In this document: in pieces, positions 28,878-36,460 of the stretch
Position numbering within the stretch: the stretch's first letter is position 1
Layout of the letters: each line of letters starts with the position of its first letter
Assembly: GCF_014490665.1 (NCBI RefSeq)
Contig: NZ_CP061038.1
Location: forward strand, 4,486,501-4,550,500
Reading direction: 5' to 3'
Length of the DNA stretch: 64,000 nucleotides
From: Sphingomonas alpina
Lineage (GTDB): Bacteria; Pseudomonadota; Alphaproteobacteria; Sphingomonadales; Sphingomonadaceae
Made by a program: the position numbers and the translations under genes
The notes under the pieces: model-generated
The model's database searches: none
What the model saw: the letters and a program-made list of their open reading frames with translations, nothing else
What the model was told of the DNA's origin: nothing

Positions 28878-28900
28878 ATCCTCCCCGTACCGGGGAGGAT
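28878..28900. repeat. Perfect 10-bp inverted repeat (atcctccccg tac cggggaggat)
   Basis: The palindrome has two exact 10-base arms around a 3-base loop and lies in the 110-base gap between the divergent ABC ATPase and zf-CHCC genes. The sequence type (CCTCCCCG...CGGGGAGG) resembles short palindromic repeats scattered between genes in sphingomonad genomes. There is no T-run on either side, so it is not a standard terminator. The gap must also hold both promoters. Confidence 0.75.
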
Positions 28901-28952
28901 CCAAGTGCCGGCGAGGATTGTTTGCGGCCCTCCACCTTGCTATCGCGCGGTC

Positions 28953-29186
28953 ATGATCGCACCTCCCGAAACCCTCCGCGTCAGCCATGCCCGCGTTTCC
29001 TGTGACGGGGCGACCGACATTCCCGGCGGCGCTTCGCTCGGTCATCCGCGCGTGTTCCTGCAGATCGACGAGCATGGCTATGTCGATTGCGGCTATTGCG
29101 ACCGGCGCTTCGTGTTGATCGGCGGACCCGCCGATGGCGTCGATCCGGCGACTCTTCCCGATATCGCGTCTGGCGCCAGCCTTTAA
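28953..29186 (+). CDS. Zinc-finger (zf-CHCC) domain protein
   Basis: The 77-residue protein starts MIAPPETLRVSHARVSCDG. LGHPRVFLQIDEHGYVDCGYCDRRFVL is the zf-CHCC core with zinc ligands Cys17 region, His and the CGYC pair. This family includes the NDUFS6-type accessory subunit of complex I. A role with respiratory complex I or iron-sulfur proteins is plausible but inferred. It is divergent from the ABC ATPase gene and followed closely by tldD (19-base gap). Confidence 0.87.
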   Translation: MIAPPETLRVSHARVSCDGATDIPGGASLGHPRVFLQIDEHGYVDCGYCDRRFVLIGGPADGVDPATLPDIASGASL

Positions 29187-29205
29187 GCCAACTATATTGC
29201 AGGAC

Positions 29206-30636
29206 ATGACCAGTCCCGCAGATCCCCGCGCTTTCCTTTATCATGCCGGCCAGCTTGAGCCCGAAGAGGCGCAGCGCCTGACCGCGCAAGCCTTGTCCAA
29301 AGCGGATGATGGCGAGCTTTACCTGCAATATCGCAAGGCCGAAGCATTCGGTTTCGATGATGGCCGGTTGAAGACCGCGAGCTACGATACGCATTCCGGC
29401 TTCGGCCTGCGCGCGGTGTCGGGCGAAACCACCGCCTTTGCGCATGCCAATGAGCTGAGCGCCGCCGCGATCAACCGCGCGGCGGAAACGATGGCGCTGA
29501 TCGATCCGTCGACCGGGCCCAAGGCTGGACCGCCGCAAGGCACCAACCGTCACCTTTATACCGATGCCGATCCGCTCGACCTCGTGCCCTTCGCGGACAA
29601 GGTCAATCTGTGCCAGACGATCGACGCCGCCGCCCGTGCGCGCGACCCGCGTGTCGCGCAGGTCTCGGTCGCGCTGTCGGGCACGTGGAGCGTGGTCGAG
29701 ATCGTCCGCCCCGACGGTTTCATCGCCACCGATATCCGCCCCCTGGTGCGGCTCAACGTATCGATCGTGGTCGAACAGAATGGCCGTCGCGAAACGGGCA
29801 GTTTCGGCCTTGGCGGCCGCTATCTCTACGATCAGCTGATGCAGCCCGAGACCTGGAACCGCGCGATCGATGAGGCGCTGGCACAGGCGGTGGTCAATCT
29901 CGATTCGGTCGACGCCCCGGCCGGTGAGATGACCGTGCTGCTCGGGCCGGGCTGGCCCGGGATCCTGCTGCACGAAGCGATCGGCCATGGGCTGGAGGGC
30001 GATTTCAACCGCAAGGGCACCTCGGCCTTTTCGGGCCGGATCGGCGAGCGCGTCGCGGCGCCCGGTGTGACCGTGGTCGATGACGGTTCGATCGCCGATC
30101 GCCGCGGCTCGCTGTCGATCGATGACGAGGGCACGCCGACGCAGGAGAATATCCTGATCGAGGACGGCATCCTCAAGGGCTATATCCATGATCGGCTCAA
30201 CGCGCGGCTGATGGGCGTCGCGCCGACCGGCAATGGCCGGCGGGAAAGCTTTGCCCATGCGCCGATGCCGCGCATGACCAACACCTTCATGCGCGGCGGC
30301 AAGGACGACCCCGCCGAGCTGCTCAGCCGCGTCAAATCGGGCATTTTCGCCAAGAGCTTCGGCGGCGGCCAGGTCGATATCGTCTCGGGCAAGTTCGTGT
30401 TCAGCTGCACCGAGGCGTACAAGATCGAGAATGGCAAGCTCGGCGCGCCGATCAAGGGCGCGACGCTGATCGGCGACGGGCCGTCCTGCCTGACTCGTGT
30501 CGAGGGCATCGGAAACGACTTCGCGCTCGATGAAGGCGTCGGCATGTGCGGCAAGGCCGGGCAGAGCGTGCCTGCCGGTGTCGGGCAGCCGACCCTGCTT
30601 GTCGCCGGCCTGACCGTCGGCGGGACCGCGATGTGA
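29206..30636 (+). CDS. tldD: Metalloprotease TldD
   Basis: TldD with TldE forms a zinc protease that degrades unfolded short peptides and processes some peptide natural products. The 476-residue protein begins MTSPADPRAFLYHAGQ. The zinc motif HEAIGHGLEGDF (HExxxH) sits near residue 262. It also contains GTPTQENILIEDG, RRESFAHAPMPRMTNTFM, and the C-terminal IGDGP and GMCGKAGQ-VP motifs. No tldE is nearby, as is usual when the pair is split on the chromosome. The ATG at 29206 is chosen because it directly follows a plausible ribosome site (GCAGGAC) and matches family length. Confidence 0.96.
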   Translation: MTSPADPRAFLYHAGQLEPEEAQRLTAQALSKADDGELYLQYRKAEAFGFDDGRLKTASYDTHSGFGLRAVSGETTAFAHANELSAAAINRAAETMALIDPSTGPKAGPPQGTNRHLYTDADPLDLVPFADKVNLCQTIDAAARARDPRVAQVSVALSGTWSVVEIVRPDGFIATDIRPLVRLNVSIVVEQNGRRETGSFGLGGRYLYDQLMQPETWNRAIDEALAQAVVNLDSVDAPAGEMTVLLGPGWPGILLHEAIGHGLEGDFNRKGTSAFSGRIGERVAAPGVTVVDDGSIADRRGSLSIDDEGTPTQENILIEDGILKGYIHDRLNARLMGVAPTGNGRRESFAHAPMPRMTNTFMRGGKDDPAELLSRVKSGIFAKSFGGGQVDIVSGKFVFSCTEAYKIENGKLGAPIKGATLIGDGPSCLTRVEGIGNDFALDEGVGMCGKAGQSVPAGVGQPTLLVAGLTVGGTAM

Positions 30637-31004
30637 TCGCCGCGCTGCTTCTCGCCGCGCTTGCCGGTCAGGCGGCTCCAGCCCCGGCTGCTCCGGCGCC
30701 TGCGCCCCAAGGGGAGCCGATGGCGTGCACGATCGGCCCGGTCGAACGCAACTTTGGCGGCTCCGACTGGGCGGTCTTTGCCTGTAGCGACGGCAAGAGC
30801 GCGGTCGTGCTGTCGAAGCCGGGAAGCCCGGCCGCGCCCTTCTTCTTCGCAATCCAGCCTCAGCCCGACGGCCATTATGCCATTGCTGGTGAGGGAACGG
30901 GTGACAAGGCGCTGAGCGAGGCGGCGGGCAATGCCCTGCGCAATCTCGGCAAGGCCGGCCTGGCGCAGCTCGTCGCCGACGCGCGCGCTGCGGCCAAAAA
31001 GTGA
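30633..31004 (+). CDS. Small exported protein of unknown function
   Basis: This 123-residue protein begins at a GTG overlapping the tldD stop (atGTGa). Residues 1-14 (MIAALLLAALAGQA) form a signal peptide followed by an Ala/Pro-rich spacer. A mature domain with CTIGPVERNFGGSDWAVFAC-DGKSAVVLSK follows, with two cysteines that may pair in the periplasm. No known domain is recognised. Its stop overlaps the GTG start of the next gene, indicating an operon with tldD and the DUF5996 gene. Confidence 0.72.
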   Translation: MIAALLLAALAGQAAPAPAAPAPAPQGEPMACTIGPVERNFGGSDWAVFACSDGKSAVVLSKPGSPAAPFFFAIQPQPDGHYAIAGEGTGDKALSEAAGNALRNLGKAGLAQLVADARAAAKK

Positions 31005-31942
31005 CTGGGACGGGCGCTTGGCCGGTCCTTGACTGGGCCGCCTGGCGCGAAACGGCGATCGGCCTTCAGCTCCGCACCCAGATTATCGGCAAGGTCCGGC
31101 TCGCTCTGACGCCGTGGCTCAACCATAGCTGGCATGTGCCGCTCTATCTCACCGCCCGCGGCCTTTCGACTTCGCCGATCCCGTGCGGTGACCGCATCCT
31201 GCAGGTCGATTTCGACTTCATCGCTGAAAGGGTGGTGCTGGCGACCAGCGACGGTGGGGTGCGCACCATTCCGCTCACCGCCGGTTCAGTTGCCGATTTC
31301 CATGCTGCGGTGATGGCCGTACTGGCCGAATTCGGGGTTGATTGCCGGTTCGATCCGAAGCCGAGCGAGATGCCGGATGCGTTGCCCTTTGCCGAGGATC
31401 ATGCCGAACGGCCCTATGATGCCGATGCGGCGCGCAATTTCTGGCGGGCGCTGATCCGCGTTTCGCGCATCTTCGGCGAGTTTCGCACCGGCTTTCTCGG
31501 CAAGGCGAGCCCGACCCATTTCTTCTGGGGCAGCTTCGATCTCGCTTCGACGCGCTTTTCGGGACGTAGCGCGCCGCGTCATGCCGGCGGCATGCCCGGC
31601 TTGCCCGATACGGTGACGTGCGAGGCCTATAGCCATGAGGAAGCGAGCATAGGCTTCTGGCCGGGTAGCGACGCCTATCCGCACGCGTCATTCTACGCCT
31701 ATGCCTATCCCGCACCAGCGGGCTATGCCGAGGCAAGAGTCGAGCCGGCTGAAGCAGCATTCAACCGCGATCTCGGCGAGTTCCTGTTGTCCTACGATGC
31801 GGTGCGCGCCGCCGGCGATCCGGACGCGGCGTTGCTTGCCTTTTGCCGCTCGACCTATGATGCCGCCGCCGATCTCGGTAACTGGGACCGGACGGCACTC
31901 GAATGTCCGCTCGGGCGCCCGCGTATTCCGCGCGCGGTCTGA
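31001..31942 (+). CDS. DUF5996 family protein
   Basis: This 313-residue soluble protein starts at a GTG at 31001 overlapping the previous stop. The family pattern is clear: WRETAIGLQLRTQIIGKVRLAL-PWLNHSWHVPLYLTARGLST, then FDFIAERVVLATSDG, and the long middle block SPTHFFWGSFDLASTRFSGR followed by HEEASIGFWPG. The block PTHFFWGSFDLA and the cluster of aromatic and His residues suggest a binding site. No biochemical function is established for the family. It is part of a tightly spaced run. Confidence 0.88.
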   Translation: MTGTGAWPVLDWAAWRETAIGLQLRTQIIGKVRLALTPWLNHSWHVPLYLTARGLSTSPIPCGDRILQVDFDFIAERVVLATSDGGVRTIPLTAGSVADFHAAVMAVLAEFGVDCRFDPKPSEMPDALPFAEDHAERPYDADAARNFWRALIRVSRIFGEFRTGFLGKASPTHFFWGSFDLASTRFSGRSAPRHAGGMPGLPDTVTCEAYSHEEASIGFWPGSDAYPHASFYAYAYPAPAGYAEARVEPAEAAFNRDLGEFLLSYDAVRAAGDPDAALLAFCRSTYDAAADLGNWDRTALECPLGRPRIPRAV

Positions 31943-31988
31943 CCAGAATGATATCGTCGGCCGGTGCCGGCATGATCGAGGTGTTGCG

Positions 31989-32540
31989 ATGGCCGAATTC
32001 TTCGACGCACTGACCGACGACCACCGCGCCTTCATCGCGCGCCAGCCGATGTTCTTCGTCGCGACCGCGGCGGAGGGGGCACGGATCAACCTCAGTCCGA
32101 AAGGCATGGATTGTTTCCGTGTGCTCGATGACAAGCGCGTCGCCTATCTCGATGTGGCGGGCTCGGGCAACGAGACCAACGCGCATCTGCTTGCCGATGG
32201 GCGAATCACCATCATGTTCTGCGCGTTTGACAATCCCGCTTTGATCTTCCGCATCTATGGCCGCGGGCAGGCGGTACTGCCGCAGGACGATCGCTGGGCT
32301 GAGCTCAGCGCGCAATTCACTTTATTGCCTGGCACGCGCCAGATCTTCGAGGTGGCGATCGACCAGGTGCAGACCAGCTGCGGCTGGGGCGTGCCGTATA
32401 TGACGTTCGAGCGCGAGCGGCAGACCCTGGTCAAATATCATGCGGGATCGAGCGATGCCGAACGTTTTGGCAAATATGCCAAGCGAACCACCAGCATCGA
32501 TGGCCTGCCGGTGCGTAACCCGACCGTGATGGCGCGATAA
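31989..32540 (+). CDS. Pyridoxamine 5'-phosphate oxidase family protein
   Basis: This 183-residue protein begins MAEFFDALTDDHRAFIARQPMFFVATAAEG, followed by NLSPKGMDCFRVLD and VAYLDVAGSGNETNAHLL, the FMN-binding split-barrel pattern. FRIYGRGQAVL and TSCGWGVPYM follow. It resembles the HugZ-like/DUF2470-free PPOX-type flavoproteins, not the classical PdxH, which has a different C-terminal R-x-x-R-W. It probably binds FMN or F420; substrate unknown. Its stop and the start of the DUF2007 gene share the base at 32540 (TAATG). Confidence 0.88.
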   Translation: MAEFFDALTDDHRAFIARQPMFFVATAAEGARINLSPKGMDCFRVLDDKRVAYLDVAGSGNETNAHLLADGRITIMFCAFDNPALIFRIYGRGQAVLPQDDRWAELSAQFTLLPGTRQIFEVAIDQVQTSCGWGVPYMTFERERQTLVKYHAGSSDAERFGKYAKRTTSIDGLPVRNPTVMAR

Positions 32541-32743
32541 TGGCGCTCGTCGAGCTCGGCCGGTTCAATCGCAACGAAGCGCATATCCTGATCGGCCGGC
32601 TGGAATCGGACGGTATCACCGCACTCGCCTTTGACGGCGAATCGAGCATCGGCGACGGTAGTTATCTGTTCATCCCGGTGCGCGTGATGATTGATGAGGA
32701 TGATCTGATCGCAGCACAGGCGATCATCGGAACCACTGCCTGA
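32540..32743 (+). CDS. DUF2007 domain-containing protein
   Basis: This small 67-residue protein starts MALVELGRFNRNEAHILIGRLES at the ATG overlapping the previous stop. The N-x-x-EA-x-x-x-x-G-x-L-E-S-x-G-I pattern and the IDEDDLIAAQAII ending match DUF2007, a putative signal-transducing (PII-like fold) domain. Function is unknown. It lies just upstream of glnK, but the sigma-54 promoter between them separates transcription. Confidence 0.85.
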   Translation: MALVELGRFNRNEAHILIGRLESDGITALAFDGESSIGDGSYLFIPVRVMIDEDDLIAAQAIIGTTA

Positions 32744-32845
32744 TTCTCGGGCATTTGTTCGCAACTGCACAAATTTTTACCTTCGCTTAATCTTCGATCC
32801 TGGGATTCGGCGCGATTCCGCCCCGATTCCGTGTTGCTTCGACTC

Positions 32846-32861
32846 TGGCACGAGCATTGCT
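32846..32861 (+). promoter_or_regulatory. Sigma-54 (RpoN) promoter for glnK-amtB
   Basis: TGGCACG-AGCA-TTGCT at 32846-32861 matches the -24/-12 consensus TGGCACG-N4-TTGCW exactly. It lies 33 bases upstream of the glnK ATG, so the transcript would begin near 32872. Nitrogen control by NtrC is the expected activator; I found no convincing NtrC site in the 100 bases upstream. Confidence 0.88.
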
Positions 32862-32894
32862 GAGGAGCTCCCGGGACAATCAAAGGGGGCGCGA

Positions 32895-33233
32895 ATGAAG
32901 CTCGTCATAGCAATCATCAAGCCGTTCAAACTCGACGAGGTACGCGAGGCGCTTACCGAAATCGGGGTCGCGGGCATGACCGTGACCGAAGTGAAGGGCT
33001 TTGGCCGCCAGAAGGGCCAGACCGAAATCTATCGCGGTGCCGAATACAGCACCAACATGGTGCCGAAGATCAAGATCGAGATCGTCTGCGCATCCGACCT
33101 CGCGGCGCGTGTCGTCGAGACGGTGCAGGCAGCGGCGAACACCGGCGCGATCGGCGACGGCAAGATCTTCGTGCTCGACGTCGGCCAGGCGGTGCGCATC
33201 CGCACCGGCGAAACCGACCAGACAGCGCTGTGA
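32895..33233 (+). CDS. glnK: Nitrogen regulatory protein P-II (GlnK/GlnB)
   Basis: The 112-residue PII protein senses 2-oxoglutarate, ATP/ADP and uridylylation state and binds AmtB and other targets. KLVIAIIKPFKLDEVREAL is at the N-terminus. The T-loop tyrosine (Tyr51) is in RGAEYSTNMVPK, and GDGKIFVLDVGQAVRIRTGE is the C-terminal signature. The pairing with amtB (stop at 33233, start about 15 bases on) and the upstream sigma-54 promoter identify it as the GlnK-type paralogue. Confidence 0.97.
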   Translation: MKLVIAIIKPFKLDEVREALTEIGVAGMTVTEVKGFGRQKGQTEIYRGAEYSTNMVPKIKIEIVCASDLAARVVETVQAAANTGAIGDGKIFVLDVGQAVRIRTGETDQTAL

Positions 33234-33247
33234 TGAAGGGGGTAATG

Positions 33248-34591
33248 ATGAAGCACACACTGAAACTCGCCGGCGCTGCCGGCCTCGCCTTCTTCGCGGC
33301 CTTGCCTGCCTGGGCGCAGACGGCGGTTGCCGCCGCGCCCGTCGCCACGGTCAACAAGGGCGACACCGCCTGGATGATGACCTCCACCATCCTCGTTCTG
33401 ATGATGATCCTCCCCGGCCTTGCACTCTTCTATGGCGGCCTGACCCGCACCAAGAACATGCTGTCGGTGATGACGCAGATCGGCGCCGTCGCGGCACTGA
33501 CCATGCTTGTGTGGGTGATGTGGGGCTACACCATGGCGTTCGGTCCCGACTATACATCGGGTCTTAGCAACGTCGTGTCGAGCTTCGGCAAACTCTTCCT
33601 GTCGGGCGTCACGCCGGCCTCGCAAGCGGCGACCTTCACTCCCGGCACTGAGATCCCGGAATATGTCTTTATCAGCTTCCAGATGACCTTTGCCGCGATC
33701 ACTATCGCGCTGGTGCTGGGGTCGCTGGTCGAACGGATCAAATTCTCGGCAGTCATGGTCTTCGCGCTGGTCTGGCTGACCATCGTCTATTTCCCGATCG
33801 CGCACATGGTGTGGGCGGCGAGCGGTTATTTCTTCAAGCTTGGAGCGCTCGATTTCGCCGGCGGTACGGTGGTGCACATCAATGCCGGCGTCTCGGCACT
33901 GGTCGCGGCACTGATCATCGGCAAGCGCGTCGGTTACCCGACCGAGCGGATGGCTCCGCATTCGCTGACCCTCGTCATGGTCGGCACCGGCCTGCTCTGG
34001 GTCGGCTGGTTCGGCTTCAACGCTGGCTCGGCGCTCGAAGCCAATGGTTCCGCCGGCCTCGCCATGATCAATACCTTCGTCGCCACCGCTTCGGCGGGTC
34101 TGTTCTGGATGCTGGCGGAGCGGGTTGCCGGTCACAAGGGTTCGGCGCTGGGCTTCTGCTCGGGCATCATCGCGGGTCTGGTCGCGGTAACGCCGGCGGC
34201 GGGCAATTCCGGCCCGTTCGGCGCGATCGTTCTCGGCGCGGTTGCCTCGATCGTCTGCTTCGTGTTCGTGACCATCGTCAAGCCGAAGCTCGGCTATGAC
34301 GACTCGCTCGACGCCTTCGGCATTCACGGCATCGGCGGCATGGTCGGCGCGATCGGCACGGCGGTGGTTTACGCCCCGTCGCTCGGTGGCCCGGGTGCTG
34401 CCGATTATGCGATGGGCGCCAAGCTGCTGGTTCAGCTCGAAGCGGTCGGTGCGACCATCGTCTGGGCGGCGATCGGAACGACCATCGCGATGTTCATCGC
34501 CAAGGCTGTCACCGGTGGCCGGGTTAGCCCCGAAGTCGAAGCCGAAGGCCTCGATCTCGGCGAGCATGGCGAACGCGCCTATAATTATTGA
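33248..34591 (+). CDS. amtB: Ammonium transporter AmtB
   Basis: Residues 1-23 (MKHTLKLAGAAGLAFFAALPAWA) are a signal peptide, then a short linker, then 11 membrane helices. Conserved features are DFAGGTVVHINAG (pore Asp and first twin His), HGIGGMVGA (second twin His), and PHSLTLVMVGTGLLWVGWFGFNAGS. It imports ammonium or ammonia and is regulated by GlnK. Several starts are in frame. The ATG at 33248 has the AAGGGGG ribosome site about six bases away and gives a sensible signal peptide. Starts at 33230, 33233 and 33245 are possible. Confidence 0.96.
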   Translation: MKHTLKLAGAAGLAFFAALPAWAQTAVAAAPVATVNKGDTAWMMTSTILVLMMILPGLALFYGGLTRTKNMLSVMTQIGAVAALTMLVWVMWGYTMAFGPDYTSGLSNVVSSFGKLFLSGVTPASQAATFTPGTEIPEYVFISFQMTFAAITIALVLGSLVERIKFSAVMVFALVWLTIVYFPIAHMVWAASGYFFKLGALDFAGGTVVHINAGVSALVAALIIGKRVGYPTERMAPHSLTLVMVGTGLLWVGWFGFNAGSALEANGSAGLAMINTFVATASAGLFWMLAERVAGHKGSALGFCSGIIAGLVAVTPAAGNSGPFGAIVLGAVASIVCFVFVTIVKPKLGYDDSLDAFGIHGIGGMVGAIGTAVVYAPSLGGPGAADYAMGAKLLVQLEAVGATIVWAAIGTTIAMFIAKAVTGGRVSPEVEAEGLDLGEHGERAYNY

Positions 34592-34657
34592 CGAGATTGG
34601 GGGCCGGCCTCGGGGGAGACCGGCTTCCAAACCATGTTCCTCCTGCGGACAACCTCA

Positions 34658-34687
34658 GGCCGGTGCGGCAACGCACCGGCCCTTTTT
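34658..34687 (+). terminator. Rho-independent terminator after glnK-amtB
   Basis: A perfect 9-bp G+C-rich stem ggccggtgc/gcaccggcc (34658-34666, 34673-34681) with a six-base loop is followed by cttttt at 34682-34687. It ends the glnK-amtB transcript. The T-run overlaps the stop codon of the small gene on the opposite strand. Confidence 0.92.
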
Positions 34688-34856
34688 ACCTCTCGGGTTG
34701 ATCGGGTTCCGCCGTCTCTTCCGCCTCGGCCGCCGCCTTCTCGTCCTGCTGCTGGCGATAGCGCCGCGCAGCCAAGGTCGCGCCGAGGATGAAGCCGCCC
34801 GGCACAAGGCAGACCGTGGCGACAAGCCCGATCCGGTTCCACAATTTCCTGTCCAT
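34686..34856 (-). CDS. Small one-helix membrane protein
   Basis: Fifty-six codons from the ATG at 34856: MDRKLWNRIGLVATVCLVPG, one membrane helix at about 9-29, then a basic RRYRQQQ and an acidic Ala/Glu-rich tail ending PDQPER. It resembles the small single-span proteins often found near respiratory or envelope genes, but I recognise no family. It begins 17 bases after the GMC oxidoreductase stop on the same strand, so it probably ends that transcript. Its stop codon abuts the T-run of the amtB terminator. Confidence 0.6.
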   Translation of the reverse strand: MDRKLWNRIGLVATVCLVPGGFILGATLAARRYRQQQDEKAAAEAEETAEPDQPER

Positions 34857-34873
34857 CCGGCGCCTTTAACGCC

Positions 34874-36460
34874 TCAGGCGAGATCGGCCTGCACGAAATC
34901 GGCGCAGCGCTCGCCGATCATGATCGACGGCGCATTGGTGTTGCCCGACACGAGCTTCGGCATGATCGAGGCATCGGCGACATACAGCCCGTCGACCCCG
35001 CGCACGCGCAGCTTCGGATCGCACACCGCCAGATCGTCCGATCCCATCCGTGCCGTGCCGACCGGATGATAGATGGTGTCGGCGCGCGCGCGGATCAGCC
35101 GCTCGAGCGCGTCGTCGTCGTTCAGGTCGATCGGATAGCGGTCCTTGCCCTTATGGTTGGAAAGCGGCGGCGCTTCGAGGATGCGGTACATCGCGCGCAC
35201 GCCCTTTTTCAGCAATTCGACATCGCGCCGGTCGGCCAGGAAAGCGGGGTCGATCAGCGGCGCCGTGCGCGCATCGATCGACTGCAGCTTGACTGTGCCA
35301 TGGCTTTCGGGGCGCAGCACGCAGACATGGCAGGAAAAGCCATGCGTCTTGAGCTTGGTACGGCCATGATCCTCGAGCATCACCGGCACGAAATGCAGCT
35401 GGATATCGGGCGCCGGCGCGTTCGGGTCGAGCGTCAGGAAGCCACCTGCCTCGGCATAGGGCGTGGTCATCGACCCGGTCCTTCGGCGGAACCATTCGAT
35501 CACCGCGCCGGCCGACTTCAGCGTGCCGGCAAGCGATTGGCCAATGAAATAGCTGCCCCTGGTCTCGAACCCGGCGACATAATCGACATGGTCCTGCAAA
35601 TTGGTGCCGACCGCGGGCCGGTCGGTGCGCACCGCGATGCCATGCTCGCTCAGATGAGCGCCCGGACCAATGCCCGATAGCATCAGCAACTGCGGCGTGC
35701 CGAATACGCCGCCGGCAAGCACCACCGCGCGCTTCGCCTTGATGATCTTCTCCTCGCCATCCTGCAGATAGGCGACGCCCCAGGCGCGGCCTTCGTCGAA
35801 CAGCACGCGTTCGGCGACGACATCGGTCAGGACTTCGAGATTGCGGCGCTCTTTCGCAGGTTCGACATAGGCGCGCGACGCGCTCCAGCGCTCGCCGCCA
35901 TGCTGCGTCACCTGGTAAAGGCCGATCCCTTCCTGCCGCGCGCCGTTGAAATCGTCATTGCCGGGGATCTGCAGGTTGCGCGCCGCTTCGACGAACTCAA
36001 GACTGCCGGGATGCGGCGAGCGCTGGTTGCTGACGCGGAGCGGTCCGTCACCGCCGTGAAAATCATCGCTGCCGCGCTCATTGGCCTCGGATTTTCTGAA
36101 CCAGGGCAGCACCTCGTCATAGGACCAGCCGGGACAGCCCAGCGCCGCCCAATTGTCGTAATCCCACGCCGCGCCGCGCAGATAGAGCATCGCATTGATC
36201 GCGCTCGACCCGCCCAGGCCACGCCCGCGTGGCTGATAGCCGCGTCGGCCGTTGAGCCCGGCCTGCGGCACGGTTTCGAACTGCCAGTTGGTCTTCTCGG
36301 TCTGGAAAGGGATGAATCCCGGGATGCGGGTGCGAAGGCCGGTGTTGCGGCCGCCCGCCTCAAGCAGGGCGACGGTATATTTCCCGCCCTCGCTCAGGCG
36401 GCCCGCGGCGGCGCTCCCGCCCGATCCTCCTCCGACGACGACGATATCGGCTTCTTCCAC
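34874..36460 (-). CDS. GMC family oxidoreductase (choline dehydrogenase/AlkJ-like)
   Basis: This 528-residue FAD flavoprotein begins VEEADIVVVGGGSGGSAAAGRL from GTG 36460, a near-start dinucleotide-binding loop. PRGRGLGGSSAINAMLYLRG is the GMC signature. RAVVLAGGVFGTPQLLMLSGIGP is the second. The C-terminus has HPVGTARMGSDDLAVCDPKLRVRGVDGLYVADASIMP with the active-site His and SGNTNAPSIMIGER. It oxidises an alcohol; substrate unknown. The start lies inside the preceding sterol desaturase gene, a 67-base overlap that is necessary because the FAD loop begins only a few codons in. Confidence 0.93.
   Translation of the reverse strand: MEEADIVVVGGGSGGSAAAGRLSEGGKYTVALLEAGGRNTGLRTRIPGFIPFQTEKTNWQFETVPQAGLNGRRGYQPRGRGLGGSSAINAMLYLRGAAWDYDNWAALGCPGWSYDEVLPWFRKSEANERGSDDFHGGDGPLRVSNQRSPHPGSLEFVEAARNLQIPGNDDFNGARQEGIGLYQVTQHGGERWSASRAYVEPAKERRNLEVLTDVVAERVLFDEGRAWGVAYLQDGEEKIIKAKRAVVLAGGVFGTPQLLMLSGIGPGAHLSEHGIAVRTDRPAVGTNLQDHVDYVAGFETRGSYFIGQSLAGTLKSAGAVIEWFRRRTGSMTTPYAEAGGFLTLDPNAPAPDIQLHFVPVMLEDHGRTKLKTHGFSCHVCVLRPESHGTVKLQSIDARTAPLIDPAFLADRRDVELLKKGVRAMYRILEAPPLSNHKGKDRYPIDLNDDDALERLIRARADTIYHPVGTARMGSDDLAVCDPKLRVRGVDGLYVADASIMPKLVSGNTNAPSIMIGERCADFVQADLA

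Noticed and set aside
28981..30852. Long open frame antisense to tldD and the zf-CHCC gene
   Set aside because: Shadow of tldD; no ribosome site or recognisable domain.
33029..34630. Long open frame antisense to amtB
   Set aside because: Shadow of amtB codons; low-complexity composition rich in Asp, His and Arg.
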